Part shown: in pieces, positions 30,977 to 40,865 of the stretch | Layout: every line of letters starts with the position of its first letter | How positions within the stretch are numbered: the stretch's first letter is position 1 | Assembly: GCF_022810305.1 (NCBI RefSeq) | Contig: NZ_JALGQH010000002.1 | Coordinates: 415,213 to 479,212, forward strand | DNA length: 64,000 nucleotides | Direction: 5' to 3' | Source: Rhodococcus sp. ARC_M6 | GTDB lineage: Bacteria; Actinomycetota; Actinomycetes; Mycobacteriales; Mycobacteriaceae | Notes under the pieces: generated by a model | Seen by the model: only the letters and a program-made list of their open reading frames with translations | Told to the model about the DNA's origin: nothing | The model's database searches: none | Translations under genes and position numbers: made by a program

Positions 30977-31005
30977 GCGGCTATCTGCGGCAGTTCACTA
31001 CCGGA

Positions 31006-32619
31006 CTAGGATGCGGAATCCGGAGCCATCCAAGCATTTCCGAACAGCATGATGCCGTCCGCGCTGGGTGTGATCCCGTGGACGTTCTTGCTCCACGGAA
31101 TGAAGTACTTGCCGGTGTTGACGGTCACCATCGGAGCCGTCTCGTTGACCAGGGCCTGAATCTCCTCGACAACCTTCTTACGGTCGTCGTCTGATGCAGC
31201 GCTCTGCAGCTTGGCCAACAGCGAATCCATCGTCGCATTCTTGTAGCCCAGTACATTCGAGGACGATTCACTGTAGAGGTTTCCGTACATGCGAACGAAG
31301 GGCGACTCGTCGAGGATGTTGAATCCCGCATATCCGATGTCGTAGTCATGCTTGGCGTACATAGCCTTCACGAGGTCGTTGATACTGGTGGCATAGACGA
31401 TCTCGACGGTGAAACCGACGGCCTGCAGCATTGCTTGGAACGCCAACGCACTCCTCTGAGCAGCCGGATCATTCAGGCCCACGTAGGTGAGTTTGCCATC
31501 GTATCCGTCCGCCTTCGCCTCACCGAGGTACCGCTTGGCTGCCTCCGGGTCATAGCCGTTGCCGGCCACAGATCCATGCCACTGCGACCACGAAGCGAAC
31601 ATGTCGCTGCCGGGCATTCCGTAGCCGTCCTCCACCCGCTCGTTGAAAGTATCGGGATTGAACGCTGCCACAATCGCTTTGCGAACCCGTACGTCGGCGC
31701 CTGCCCGTCCCTCACGCTGATTGATGTTGCCGACGCCACCCATATTGACCGTGTAGACATACCCCACGTCGCCGGCGCTGAGCGCGTTGTGGACTGCGTC
31801 GGCACCACGGAGATAGGCGGCCTGAATTCCGCCGGCATGGAGAGCATCCACCTTGGCCTGCTCACTGACGATCGCGGGAAAACGCAGCTTGTCCAGATTC
31901 GGCTTGCCGTTCCAGTAGGTTGGGCTGGCGGCAAGCACTAATTCGTCTTGCGAAGCGAACTTCTCGACCTGAAACGGGCCGGCGCCGATCGGGGTGAAGG
32001 TTCCCGTAGCCATCGAAGACGGCGCGACGATCATTCCGGGACCGGTGGTGAACATGATCGGGAACTCGTTCCATGCCTGCTTCAGCGTGAACACGACCGT
32101 CGACGGATCAGGCGACTGAACGTCGGCAACGCTCGCCTTCCAGACCTGCGTGTGTGTGCCCTTCTTCTCCAGGTAGTGGTTGATACTCCAGACCACCGCA
32201 CCGCCGTCCACCGGGGAACCGTCGCTGAATTTGGCGTTGTCACGCAGCTTCAAAGTCCAGACTGTGTTGTCGCCGTTGGCTTCCAGTGACTTCGCGAGCT
32301 GCGGATCGAACGCTTTGGACTCCGGGTTGTACCGCATGAGTAGGTCGTAGATTGCAGCCATCTCGTTGCCCCCGGTCGCTCCGCCGTCCTGCCGGTCAGC
32401 CGGATCGAGGCTGCTGACGCCGTTGTACGTCGCGAAAGACAGCGTTCCTCCCGATTGCGGGTCGCCACCGCTTTCCTGATTGCCGACGAGTCCTGTCGTC
32501 ACGTCCGATGCGTCAGTCTCGGAAGTCGATCCACTTCCGGCGCACCCTGCCACCAGTGCTGTCACCGTCGTCAATGCGATGAGCGCAGTAGCGACTCGGG
32601 TGAGTGAACAACGCTTCAT
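31006..32619 (-). CDS. ABC transporter substrate-binding lipoprotein, oligopeptide/nickel family (family 5)
   Basis: 537 residues. Signal peptide ending in the lipobox LVAGC (Cys 26), then a Ser/Thr/Gly-rich linker, then the family 5 fold: GGTLSFATYNGVSSLDPAD, LAKSLEANGDNTVWTLKLRDNAKFSDGSPV, VVFTLKQAWNEFP and GTGAP-like IGAGPFQVEKF. It starts 43 bases after the amidohydrolase gene on the same strand and ends the esterase-amidohydrolase unit. No permease or ATPase genes are adjacent, so it would have to work with transporter parts encoded elsewhere. The ligand is perhaps a peptide-like or amide compound related to the neighbouring hydrolases, which is inference. Confidence 0.88.
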   Translation of the reverse strand: MKRCSLTRVATALIALTTVTALVAGCAGSGSTSETDASDVTTGLVGNQESGGDPQSGGTLSFATYNGVSSLDPADRQDGGATGGNEMAAIYDLLMRYNPESKAFDPQLAKSLEANGDNTVWTLKLRDNAKFSDGSPVDGGAVVWSINHYLEKKGTHTQVWKASVADVQSPDPSTVVFTLKQAWNEFPIMFTTGPGMIVAPSSMATGTFTPIGAGPFQVEKFASQDELVLAASPTYWNGKPNLDKLRFPAIVSEQAKVDALHAGGIQAAYLRGADAVHNALSAGDVGYVYTVNMGGVGNINQREGRAGADVRVRKAIVAAFNPDTFNERVEDGYGMPGSDMFASWSQWHGSVAGNGYDPEAAKRYLGEAKADGYDGKLTYVGLNDPAAQRSALAFQAMLQAVGFTVEIVYATSINDLVKAMYAKHDYDIGYAGFNILDESPFVRMYGNLYSESSSNVLGYKNATMDSLLAKLQSAASDDDRKKVVEEIQALVNETAPMVTVNTGKYFIPWSKNVHGITPSADGIMLFGNAWMAPDSAS

Positions 32620-32662
32620 ATAGTTCTACTTTCGCTGAGAATGTGAACGGTGGGAATGCATG

Positions 32663-34396
32663 TCACGACACGGCTGGTTCGGGAGCTGTCTTGGCGCCAC
32701 GCACAAGCCGTCCCGGTAAAGCGCCGGTGTGCTGGCCTTCCTCGAAGACGACCTCACCCGCCACCACCGTCGCAACATAACCGGTTGCAGTCTGCATCAG
32801 ACGACGGCCACCAGTTGGCAAGTCGTACAACACTTCCGGATGGTCAGCCTGGAGCCGATCGAAGTCGATCACATTGAGATCCGCTCGGTACCCGGGCCGC
32901 ACCTGACCCCGATCGAGCAGCCCCACCACTGCGGCAGTATCGACAGTATGCCGCTTGATCAACCACTCGACCGGAAACAGAGACTCACTGTTCCGATGGT
33001 CACGACCCCAGTGGGTGAGCAGAGTCGTCGGGAAGCTCGCGTCGCAGATCGCACCGCAATGGGCGCCGCCGTCGCCGAGTGCCGGTACCGTATCGGGCCG
33101 GGCAAGCATCTCCCGGACAGCGTCGAGGTTTCCGCCGGCGTAGTTGAGCATCGGGAAATACAGCAAGGCGCGGCCGTCCTGGGCCATCATCGCGTCGTAG
33201 GCAACTTCGACGGCCGAGACGCCACAACGTTCCGCCAGCGCGGCGACGGAATCGCCCGGTCCCGGTTCGTAATTGGGAGGATCACCGAGCAGGTAGACGT
33301 GCTCGAATTGCGTCGACAGCCTCGAGACGAAGTCACTGTCCGTCACGGGCCGATCAGCCAGTAGAGCTGCCTTGACCTCGGGCCGACGCAACTGCTTCAC
33401 GCGCTCTTCTCGCGGAAGGTCCGCCAACGCACTGTAGCTGGGATGCGCCATGAAGGGATGCCAACTCAACTCCCAGCCGAGCATTATCCCGACTGCTCGC
33501 GGTGCAATTTGACTTGTGATCGGAATATCCTGTTGTGCAGACACTTCCGCCAATCCATCCAACAGCTCACGCCATTTGTCCGGTGCACGGTCACTCTGCA
33601 CGATCGAGACCGACATGGGCCGTTGCGCCGCCTCGACGATCTCGCTCACCAATGTCATCTCCGCGGGTTCTTCCATGAAGTCGGAGATGAAGTCGACGAC
33701 ACCGGCACCGGCCTTGGCCAGCCCGCGGGCAAGGCCGATCAGTTCCTCCCGCGACGCCGTGAGGCTCGGCGTCGGTTCACCGTCCGACGTCTTATGCACC
33801 GCGGTTCGCGAGGTTGACCAGCCGAGTGCGCCTGCCTCGACAGCTTCGGCCACGAGGTCACGCATCCGATCGATCTCGTCGTTGGTCGGCCGAACAAGGT
33901 GATCGCCGCCCCGCTCCCCCATCACATACGTACGAAGGGCGCCGTGCGGAAGTTGGGCAGCAAAGTCGATGGCGTGCGGGGTGTCGATCGCGTCGAGGTA
34001 GTCGGGGAACGACTCCCAGTTCCACGTCATCCCCTCGGCCAGCACGCTTCCGGGGATGTCCTCCACACCCTCCATCAGGCTGATAAGCCAGTCACGTTGT
34101 TCCGGTTTGACCGGTGCAAATCCCACACCGCAGTTCCCCATCACCACTGTCGTAACCCCGTGCAGCGACGACGGCGTCAGCAGCGCGTCCCATGTGACCT
34201 GACCGTCGTAGTGGGTGTGAATATCGACAAAGCCGGGCGTCACGAGCATGCCCGCTGCGTCGACCTCACGGCGTCCGGGCTCGGATACCTCGCCCACCGA
34301 CGTGATACGGCCGCCGTCGACGGCCACATCCGCTTGTCTCGGCACCGCACCGGTCCCGTCGACAACGAGCCCGCCTCGAATCACGAGATCATGCAC
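32663..34396 (-). CDS. N-acyl-D-amino-acid deacylase-like amidohydrolase
   Basis: 577 residues starting at GTG 34396, chosen because GAAGGAG stands six bases before it and because the upstream frame is only the antisense of the esterase gene. Metal-dependent amidohydrolase of the D-aminoacylase family (COG3653-like): [16 protein letters not shown] at the start, the metal-binding [30 protein letters not shown] (the conserved Cys ligand region), and [24 protein letters not shown] near the end. Overlaps the esterase gene by 8 nt, so the two are translationally coupled. It may open an N-acyl or cyclic amide bond; many members of this family have unknown substrates. Confidence 0.87.
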   Translation of the reverse strand: MHDLVIRGGLVVDGTGAVPRQADVAVDGGRITSVGEVSEPGRREVDAAGMLVTPGFVDIHTHYDGQVTWDALLTPSSLHGVTTVVMGNCGVGFAPVKPEQRDWLISLMEGVEDIPGSVLAEGMTWNWESFPDYLDAIDTPHAIDFAAQLPHGALRTYVMGERGGDHLVRPTNDEIDRMRDLVAEAVEAGALGWSTSRTAVHKTSDGEPTPSLTASREELIGLARGLAKAGAGVVDFISDFMEEPAEMTLVSEIVEAAQRPMSVSIVQSDRAPDKWRELLDGLAEVSAQQDIPITSQIAPRAVGIMLGWELSWHPFMAHPSYSALADLPREERVKQLRRPEVKAALLADRPVTDSDFVSRLSTQFEHVYLLGDPPNYEPGPGDSVAALAERCGVSAVEVAYDAMMAQDGRALLYFPMLNYAGGNLDAVREMLARPDTVPALGDGGAHCGAICDASFPTTLLTHWGRDHRNSESLFPVEWLIKRHTVDTAAVVGLLDRGQVRPGYRADLNVIDFDRLQADHPEVLYDLPTGGRRLMQTATGYVATVVAGEVVFEEGQHTGALPGRLVRGAKTAPEPAVS

Positions 34397-35369
34397 GAGC
34401 AACTCCTTCGATCGAATCAGTCTGTAGGCCAGCATTTTTGAACAGTCGTGCAGTAGCGGACGCCACCGCGGCGGCAGCCTCCCGGGCATCGGCGGAGACG
34501 GCCGTGAACTGAAGGAAACCGTGCGGGAGCGTCGGGTAGTGCAGCAGTTCCACAGCCACACCAGCCGCAGCCAATCGCTCCGCGTACTCCAAGCCCTCGT
34601 CGAGCAACGGATCATGACCACCCACAACCACAATCGCAGGCGGCAGTCCGGCAAGGTCTGCCGCGCGAATCGGCGCCAGGCTTGGAGAATTCCGATCCGC
34701 AGCATCGGGGCAGTAATGATCAAAGAACCACTGCATTTCCTTCGAGCCGAGGAACACACCCGAGTTAGCGACATACGAGTCTCGCGTCAGATCGGCGTCG
34801 ACGACTGGATAGATGAGTACCTGACCCACCACGCAGACTTCGCTGTCGGAACGCATCGTCTGTGCGCAGACCGCCGCAAGGTTTCCGCCCGCACTGTCTC
34901 CGGTGACGACAATCCGCGGATCAAGCCCTTCGGATCCGGCGGCAACCCAACGCAGGACTGCCGACGCGTCGTCGACACCAGCTGGAAACTGATGTTCCGG
35001 CGCCAGTCGATAATCCACGCTCACCACCGGAACGCCGGCGGTGTCGGCCAACAGTCGACAGGTGGCATCGGCGTAGTCGAAATCCCCGGTCACCCATCCT
35101 CCGCCATGGAGGTGCACAACAGTGCCCGACGCCTTCACCGCCAACGGGCGGTAGATCCGGACCGATACCTTGTCTCCGATGGCATGCGAGTCGACGGCGG
35201 ACATCTCGGGTCCGGGTGCACACATAGGCAATGCCCCGCGGATCCGTCCGCGCGCCTCAATCGGCGTGAGGTCGATCATCGGCGGGAGCCCCGCACCCTC
35301 GACCGCATCAGCCACGGCCCGCAGCGCGGGATCCAACTCGCTTTGTACTCGCTGCACGCTACTTGTCAT
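34389..35369 (-). CDS. alpha/beta hydrolase, hormone-sensitive lipase family esterase
   Basis: 326 residues. HSL-type carboxylesterase: oxyanion motif HLHGGGW (about residues 86-92), nucleophile motif GDSAGGN (Ser near residue 159), VVGGHDPLLDEGLEYAERL with the catalytic Asp, and LPHGFLQF with the catalytic His. It follows the TetR gene by 89 bases and carries its own candidate operator just upstream. In this neighbourhood it is a good candidate to hydrolyse the ester made by the divergent Baeyer-Villiger monooxygenase, which is inferred from context. Confidence 0.9.
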   Translation of the reverse strand: MTSSVQRVQSELDPALRAVADAVEGAGLPPMIDLTPIEARGRIRGALPMCAPGPEMSAVDSHAIGDKVSVRIYRPLAVKASGTVVHLHGGGWVTGDFDYADATCRLLADTAGVPVVSVDYRLAPEHQFPAGVDDASAVLRWVAAGSEGLDPRIVVTGDSAGGNLAAVCAQTMRSDSEVCVVGQVLIYPVVDADLTRDSYVANSGVFLGSKEMQWFFDHYCPDAADRNSPSLAPIRAADLAGLPPAIVVVGGHDPLLDEGLEYAERLAAAGVAVELLHYPTLPHGFLQFTAVSADAREAAAAVASATARLFKNAGLQTDSIEGVARA

Positions 35370-35371
35370 GA

Positions 35372-35390
35372 ACTAGAATCTAACTCTAGT
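35372..35390. promoter_or_regulatory. candidate TetR operator upstream of the esterase gene
   Basis: ACTAGAATCTAACTCTAGT has hexamer arms ACTAGA/TCTAGT separated by seven bases. It lies three bases upstream of the esterase ATG, where a bound repressor would overlap the promoter or block translation initiation. The TetR encoded immediately upstream is the obvious candidate. The same sequence is not present between that TetR gene and the divergent monooxygenase gene. Confidence 0.45.
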
Positions 35391-35458
35391 CTGTCGGCAT
35401 GACAACGGTCACATCAAAACCAGAAGGCGCGGGCAATCCGTACCGGGCTTGTGTGACC

Positions 35459-36073
35459 TCAGCGTGTGAAGATCAAGTCCACCGTCCGATCGAGCAGTCG
35501 ATGCACCTCGGCGGTACTCTGGCGCCCCAGGCCGAACAAATTCAACTCATGAGCCAGCACGGCAGTCACGATCGCGACGACGTCCGAGGCCTCCTCAACG
35601 GGCAGATCAACAAGTTGCTCGCGATACGAGGTCAGCACCTGCTCCGAAAACTCTGCAAAAATCTCGCACACGATCGGATCGGTGGACTGCCGCAAAACTC
35701 CTTGCAGGCGAAGGAATGTCGGATACTTCTCAAACCTGTCGACAGAATGATGCAGGCGCGCTCGCATCCGATCGGAGTCCGACACGGACAGATCCACCGG
35801 ACTTCCGAGAGTTTCGGAATCCGTTGCCGACCAGTCCCGCAACACCGCTGCGTACAGATGCTCCTTGGATGTGAAGTAGCGGTACACGGTTCCGAGTGCA
35901 ACGCCGGAGCCCTCAGCAACGTCACGGATCTGGATCCTCTCGAACTCGTCGGTGACCAGCAGTTCACCCGCAACGTCGATGATGTGCTGACGCCTCGCCA
36001 GCTGCCCCTTCGGCAACGATGCGAGATCGAGCTGCTGCGCCCGATTCGGCCTGTCCATGGGCCCTGCGTCCAC
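35459..36073 (-). CDS. TetR-family transcriptional regulator
   Basis: 204 residues from GTG 36073, which has GGGAGGA nine bases upstream; an ATG five codons later is the alternative. N-terminal helix-turn-helix: QHIIDVAGELLVTDEFERIQIRDVAEGSGVALGTVYRYFTSKEHLYAAVL, typical of TetR. The C-terminal ligand domain is unremarkable. It lies between the esterase operon (same strand) and the divergent Baeyer-Villiger monooxygenase gene, and most likely controls one or both in response to their substrate. Confidence 0.9.
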   Translation of the reverse strand: MDAGPMDRPNRAQQLDLASLPKGQLARRQHIIDVAGELLVTDEFERIQIRDVAEGSGVALGTVYRYFTSKEHLYAAVLRDWSATDSETLGSPVDLSVSDSDRMRARLHHSVDRFEKYPTFLRLQGVLRQSTDPIVCEIFAEFSEQVLTSYREQLVDLPVEEASDVVAIVTAVLAHELNLFGLGRQSTAEVHRLLDRTVDLIFTR

Positions 36074-36176
36074 GCTTACGTTCCTCCCGTTGCACCCGCC
36101 CGTATCGCGGAACTCCTGTACTGCCTGCACTGATGCTACTGGCACCACAACTGACCACAAGAACGCTCACCACGAA

Positions 36177-37805
36177 ATGAGGATGTCCACCTTGTCGAAT
36201 AACACGTCACTTGACGCCATCTACGACGTAGTTGTCGTTGGCGCCGGATTCGCCGGGCTGTACGCGCTACACAGCCTCCGACAGCGCGGACTGTCCGTGC
36301 ACGGGTTCGAGGCCGGCACCGGGGTGGGCGGCACATGGTTCTGGAACACCTATCCGGGTGCCCGCTGCGACGTCGACAGTGCCGACTACTCGTATTCGTT
36401 CGACGACGACCTGCAGCAGGAATGGGTGTGGACCGAACGCTTTCCGACGCAGCCGGAGATCCTTCGCTACCTCGAGCACGTCGCCGACCGCTTCAGTCTC
36501 CGTGACGACATCACCTTCGACACCCGAGTGAACTCAGCCCACTTCGACGAGACCGCCGGACTCTGGGTCATCACCACCGACGACGACAACACCGTCACCG
36601 CACGGTGGATGATCATGGCGACCGGTGCGCTCTCGGCCGCCCGGATACCTCAGATGGATGGCCAGGAGACTTTCGGTGGCGACGTCCATCACACCGCGGA
36701 CTGGCCCGCAGGCGGTGTCGATTTCACGGGCAAGCGAGTCGGCGTCATCGGCACCGGATCGTCCGGGGTGCAGGCGATCCCGATCATTGCCGAGCAAGCC
36801 GATCATCTCACGGTATTTCAGCGGACTCCAGGCTTTGTCATCCCCGCCCGCAACCGGCCTCTCAGCCCGGGCGAACTCGACGACATCAAGGCGCAATACC
36901 CGTCGCGCCGAGCACTTCAGCGTGAATCCCACGGTGGATGGATACTGCCACCACCCGCCGGAATGGCACTCGAGGCCTCACCGGAGGTCCGCGACAAAGA
37001 GTACGAGAGTCGCTGGGCAGCAGGCGGAATTGCGTTCCAGACTACGTTCGGCGACCTCATGTTCGACGCCGCCGCAAACGAGACTGCCGCCGAGTTCGTC
37101 CGGTCCAAGATCCGCGAGACCGTCTCGGATCCGATCACCGCAGAAGCTCTGTGCCCCAAGGGGTATCCACTGGGAACAAAGCGGTTGTGCATCGGCACCG
37201 ACTACTACGAGACCTTCAACCGCGACAACGTCACGCTGGTAGACGTACGCGCGACGCCGATCGAACGCCTGGATCGAGGCGGCATCGAGACAACAGCCGA
37301 ACTCCACGAACTCGACATGATCGTCTACGCCACAGGATTCGACGCCTTGACCGGATCCTTGGACGGCATCGATATCCGAGGGCGAGACAACCTCGCATTG
37401 CGCGACGCGTGGGCGGCCGGACCACGGACATACCTCGGGGTGGCAGTCGCAGGCTTTCCCAACATGTTCACTGTCACCGGACCGGGTAGTCCGTCAGTGC
37501 TCTCCAATGTCGTCGTCTCGATCGAACAGCACGTCGAGTGGGTCGTCGATTACATCGATCACATGCGCCGGACCGGAGCACGTTTCACGGAGGCAACCAT
37601 CGCCGCCCAGGATGAGTGGGCAAACCACGTGACGGGCATTGCCGCGGAAAGCCTTTATATGCAAGCTGATTCGTGGTACTTGGGCGCAAACATCCCAGGA
37701 AAGCCGAGAATCTTCTTGCCGTACCTCGGAGGCGTCGGAAACTACCGAGCACTCTGCGCCCAGATCGCCGACGACGACTACCGAGGATTTACGACAACCA
37801 TCTAA
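36177..37805 (+). CDS. Baeyer-Villiger monooxygenase (FAD/NADPH, cyclohexanone monooxygenase-like)
   Basis: 542 residues. Inserts an oxygen next to a ketone to make an ester or lactone. Seen: FAD loop VVVGAGFAGLYALHSL (about residues 18-33), GTWFWNTYPGARCDVDS, the Baeyer-Villiger fingerprint FGGDVHHTADW (FxGxxxHxxxW), the NADPH loop VIGTGSSGVQ, and the late YATGFDALTG. Start ATG 36177 is followed by a second ATG two codons on. Transcribed divergently from the TetR gene; the downstream partner in the same functional group is probably the esterase on the other strand. Substrate unknown. Confidence 0.93.
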   Translation: MRMSTLSNNTSLDAIYDVVVVGAGFAGLYALHSLRQRGLSVHGFEAGTGVGGTWFWNTYPGARCDVDSADYSYSFDDDLQQEWVWTERFPTQPEILRYLEHVADRFSLRDDITFDTRVNSAHFDETAGLWVITTDDDNTVTARWMIMATGALSAARIPQMDGQETFGGDVHHTADWPAGGVDFTGKRVGVIGTGSSGVQAIPIIAEQADHLTVFQRTPGFVIPARNRPLSPGELDDIKAQYPSRRALQRESHGGWILPPPAGMALEASPEVRDKEYESRWAAGGIAFQTTFGDLMFDAAANETAAEFVRSKIRETVSDPITAEALCPKGYPLGTKRLCIGTDYYETFNRDNVTLVDVRATPIERLDRGGIETTAELHELDMIVYATGFDALTGSLDGIDIRGRDNLALRDAWAAGPRTYLGVAVAGFPNMFTVTGPGSPSVLSNVVVSIEQHVEWVVDYIDHMRRTGARFTEATIAAQDEWANHVTGIAAESLYMQADSWYLGANIPGKPRIFLPYLGGVGNYRALCAQIADDDYRGFTTTI

Positions 37806-37830
37806 ATTCTCCCCGCCGGTACATCTCTAA

Positions 37831-39669
37831 CTAGAGCCGGATGGTGGGGTTGTACATGTCCATCCACATCGCAAGATCGAGGGTGCGCTCTAGGCCACGA
37901 CGAGAAACCTGAGTGACCTGTGGGGTATCGACGGACACCTCCCGCATCAGCCATCCCTGGCTTATCAACCCGAACACCGGGTGCGAGGGCCGACTGAGCA
38001 ACTCCTTGCCCTGCTGCTGCAACGCCACGGCGTACCTGGGGTCCTGAGTGGACGGATACGGCGACTTCACCCGCTCGATCACCGACTGCGGCAACACATC
38101 TCGGGACGTTGCCCGCAGTAGTGACTTTTCCCGTCCGTCGAACGTCTTCATCGACCACGGCGTGTTGTAGACGTACTCCACTAACCGGTGATCGCAGAAA
38201 GGCACACGAACCTCCAGCCCGACAGCCATGCTCATTCGGTCCTTGCGGTCGAGCAGGAATCGCACGAACCTCGTCAAATGCAGGTAGCAGATCTTGCGCA
38301 TCCTCCACTCGAAGTCGGTTTCGCCACTTAGCCTGTCGATTCCGGAAATCGCACTGTCGTACGAATCCTGAACATACACATCCAGGTTCAATGCCGCAGT
38401 CACCTCCGGAGTGAAAATGTCACTGTCGTCGCCGAAACGTTCCACTCGGTGCACGAGCCAGGGAAACGTGTCGGCCTTTTGCGCGTCGGGATCAAAAAAC
38501 TGCTTGTACCCGCCGAATACCTCGTCAGCCGACTCTCCGGACAACGCCACCGTGGAAAGCCCGCGGATCGCTTTGAACAGCAGATACAGCGACCCGTCCA
38601 TGTCGCCGAGTCCTGTCGGAATGTCGCGCGCCCGGATGACCTTCGCCCGCACCGCAGGATCGGCCAGCGCGTCGTTGTCGAGCACGATGTCCTCGTGAGC
38701 AGTCCGGGACCGTCGAGCCACGTCGTGGACGTAGGGGGCGTCTGGAGTTCCACGCAGTTCATCGGCGACAAAATGTTCGGTCTGACCGACAAAATCGACA
38801 GAGAACGACCGGACCGTCTCGCCGACCTCGGCAAGTTGTTGCGCCGCAATCGCGGTCATCGCGGAAGAATCGAGACCGCCGGAAAGTAGCGTGCACCGCG
38901 GCACGTCGGCGACCAGTTGCCGACGCACGATGTCATCGAGAAGTTCACGAATATGCGCCACTGTGGTGTCCTGGTCATCGGTGTGCGGTCGGGTGTGGAG
39001 CGTCCAATAGCGATGAGTGCGCACACCCGCGCGTGAAACGGTGACCACCGTTCCCGGTTCCACCTCACGCATTCCATCCCAGACCGCGTGACCCGGCGTC
39101 TTCACAAATGCCAATAGCTCGCGGATCCCGTCCATCGTGACGGTCGACTCGGAGATCGGATTGGCAAGTATCGCTTTGGGTTCCGAACCGAACAGAACAC
39201 CGTCCGGCGTCTGGTAATAGTAGAACGGCTTGATGCCCATGCGGTCACGGATCATCACAAGTGTGTCGACGCGTGAATCCCAGACGGCGAACGCATACAT
39301 GCCATTGAGGCGCTGCGCGACGTCTTCCCCCCATTCCAGGTATCCGTGCAGCACAACCTCGGTGTCGGAGTCCGTGACGAACACGTGTCCGCGTCCGAGT
39401 AGTTCTTCGCGCAGTTCACCGAAGTTGTACGCCTCGCCCGAATAGACCATCATGATCGGCCCACCCGCAGTGTTGACGCTCATCGGCTGATTCCCGCCGG
39501 GCAGATCGATGATCACGAGCCGTCGATGCCCCAGCGCGGCATGCTCGACCACCCAAGTGCCGCGCGCGTCTGGTCCACGACATTTCATCGTCTCGGTCAT
39601 GGAGTCGACTGTCGGCTGCTCGGACCGTAGGTCGCGATCGAACGAGATCCATCCGGTTATTCCACACAT
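37831..39669 (-). CDS. asnB: asparagine synthetase (glutamine-hydrolysing)
   Basis: 612 residues. The N-terminal glutaminase domain starts MCGITGW with the catalytic Cys2 and continues with MKCRGPDARGTW and the GGPIMMVYSGEAYNF segment. The C-terminal synthetase domain carries the ATP-pyrophosphatase loop CTLLSGGLDSSAM (about residues 256-268), SGESADEVFGGYKQF and DRKDRMSMAVGLEVRVPFCDHRLVEYV. It makes Asn from Asp and Gln, or amidates another carboxylate, as some homologues do. Convergent with the monooxygenase gene with only 25 bases between stops. No operon partner. Confidence 0.92.
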   Translation of the reverse strand: MCGITGWISFDRDLRSEQPTVDSMTETMKCRGPDARGTWVVEHAALGHRRLVIIDLPGGNQPMSVNTAGGPIMMVYSGEAYNFGELREELLGRGHVFVTDSDTEVVLHGYLEWGEDVAQRLNGMYAFAVWDSRVDTLVMIRDRMGIKPFYYYQTPDGVLFGSEPKAILANPISESTVTMDGIRELLAFVKTPGHAVWDGMREVEPGTVVTVSRAGVRTHRYWTLHTRPHTDDQDTTVAHIRELLDDIVRRQLVADVPRCTLLSGGLDSSAMTAIAAQQLAEVGETVRSFSVDFVGQTEHFVADELRGTPDAPYVHDVARRSRTAHEDIVLDNDALADPAVRAKVIRARDIPTGLGDMDGSLYLLFKAIRGLSTVALSGESADEVFGGYKQFFDPDAQKADTFPWLVHRVERFGDDSDIFTPEVTAALNLDVYVQDSYDSAISGIDRLSGETDFEWRMRKICYLHLTRFVRFLLDRKDRMSMAVGLEVRVPFCDHRLVEYVYNTPWSMKTFDGREKSLLRATSRDVLPQSVIERVKSPYPSTQDPRYAVALQQQGKELLSRPSHPVFGLISQGWLMREVSVDTPQVTQVSRRGLERTLDLAMWMDMYNPTIRL

Positions 39670-39728
39670 GGCTTCCTCGGGCTGTCACTGACGCTGTTCT
39701 GTTGCTTTCCAACCACCTTCCTTCCACG

Positions 39729-40190
39729 CTAATCCTTTTGGTGAAACCATTGGCCTTCACATGTCGGACTGGAACGCAACCATGCCCCGAGAGATCCGGA
39801 GCCTCGCGAGAAAGAAGCGCTGATGCAGGTGGCGGTCACAACGATCGCGGAGTAGGCGAAGAGCCACCCGACGAAGGTGAACATCAGGCCCAGGACTCCG
39901 AATTGATCCTCGGAACTCTGCGCCATCCGCGGTAGGAATACAGCAGTTCGAGAACTACTCCGACCACGTGGATGTCGCGCAACGAATTGCACCACATTGC
40001 CAACGCCACCGCGAGCGCGATCACGACCACGACTGCCAACCAGCTCCACGCTTGGCGGAAGGTCGTAGCCGGGACCAACCACGTCCGCGCGTACATTCTG
40101 CCCAACGCTCGTGCAAAAGAAGTTGCGCTGACGATAAGCATCAGTACCCCGATGACCCCGAATGCCGCGGACGGAGACGACCCCGCCTAG
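39729..40190 (-). pseudogene. decayed YihY/BrkB-like membrane protein gene
   Basis: Two reading frames on the minus strand together look like the middle and end of a YihY/BrkB-type membrane protein. Upstream part, after a stop near 40190: AAFGVIGVLMLIVSATSFAR, then ALGRMYARTW and a hydrophobic AVVVVIALAVALA. Downstream, in another frame: FGVLGLMFTFVGWLFAYS followed by a basic tail. The N-terminal half is missing and the frame changes near 39930-39900, so it cannot make a normal protein. Assignment is by eye from pattern only. Confidence 0.5.
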
Positions 40191-40241
40191 AGTCTCGACA
40201 AATCCACTCCCGGATCCAGCCCACAGGCCAACGGATGGACA

Positions 40242-40767
40242 TTGACGTTTCATGCCTTCGATTACATCCTCGACTTCTTCGAGGTCGGCACGATCGACGA
40301 CGCGGCGTTCAAGATCGAGAATCCGTCCTTGCGCATCATCCAGCGTGCAGCCGCAGCCAAAGGCGGGCTCTGGGGAAATCATCCCTACGAAGCTGCATCC
40401 ACCATGACCTATATCGATGACCGTGGTGAGCAACTCAACGGAGCACGCACATACACTTGTGCATCTGGATCCGGTGCCGCCAGTGAACGCTTTCTGGTCC
40501 CTGACCATGCATTCCGTCCCCGATTTCTTTCTCGTCGCAAACTTGATCGAGCGTTACTCGATCGGCGACCGGACTCCGGGATTGGTGTTCGACGAGCACG
40601 GCGTCCTGACAATCACCATCAGTCATGACAAGCCGTCCGACTCGGATGCCGCAGCCAACTGGCTACCGGCCCCTGCCGGCGATTTCAGACCAGTGCTGCG
40701 CATGTACGAACCACTGCCCGCTGTCCTCGATGGAAGCTACGTCACCCCCGCCATCGTCCGTACCTGA
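40242..40767 (+). pseudogene. frameshifted C-terminal part of a DUF1254/DUF1214 protein
   Basis: The first frame gives KGGLWGNHPYEAASTMTYID and then GEQLNGARTYT; after about base 40450 the match continues in another frame with LDPVPPVNAFWSLTMHSVPD, ERYSIGDRTPGLVFDEHG, NWLPAPAGDF and VLDGSYVTPAIVRT, which is the highly conserved end of DUF1254/DUF1214 proteins. The larger N-terminal DUF1254 domain is absent. The gene is therefore both truncated and frameshifted. A good terminator still follows 3 bases after its stop. Confidence 0.8.
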
Positions 40768-40769
40768 AC

Positions 40770-40807
40770 CCCACCGGTAGGTCGGCTTCGGTTGACCTAC
40801 CGGTGGG
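40770..40807. terminator. strong hairpin terminator after the DUF1254 remnant
   Basis: CCCACCGGTAGGTC pairs perfectly with GACCTACCGGTGGG (14 bp) around a 10-base loop. It lies between the plus-strand remnant and the minus-strand GlsB-like gene, so it can act in both directions. Confidence 0.8.
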
Positions 40808-40865
40808 ATACTGCGGGCGCTCGTCGCTATCTGACGAAACAGCACCGCCGCGTGGAAGTTATCCG

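Noticed and set aside
34397..34774. 126-residue N-terminal extension of the amidohydrolase
   Set aside because: It is antisense-frame sequence of the coupled esterase gene. The GTG at 34396 has an excellent ribosome site and gives the family's usual N-terminus.
37820..37845. Second copy of the esterase operator near the asnB end (CTCTAACTAGAG)
   Set aside because: Only short four- to five-base arms agree, it is inside the asnB/monooxygenase convergent end, and no promoter is expected there.
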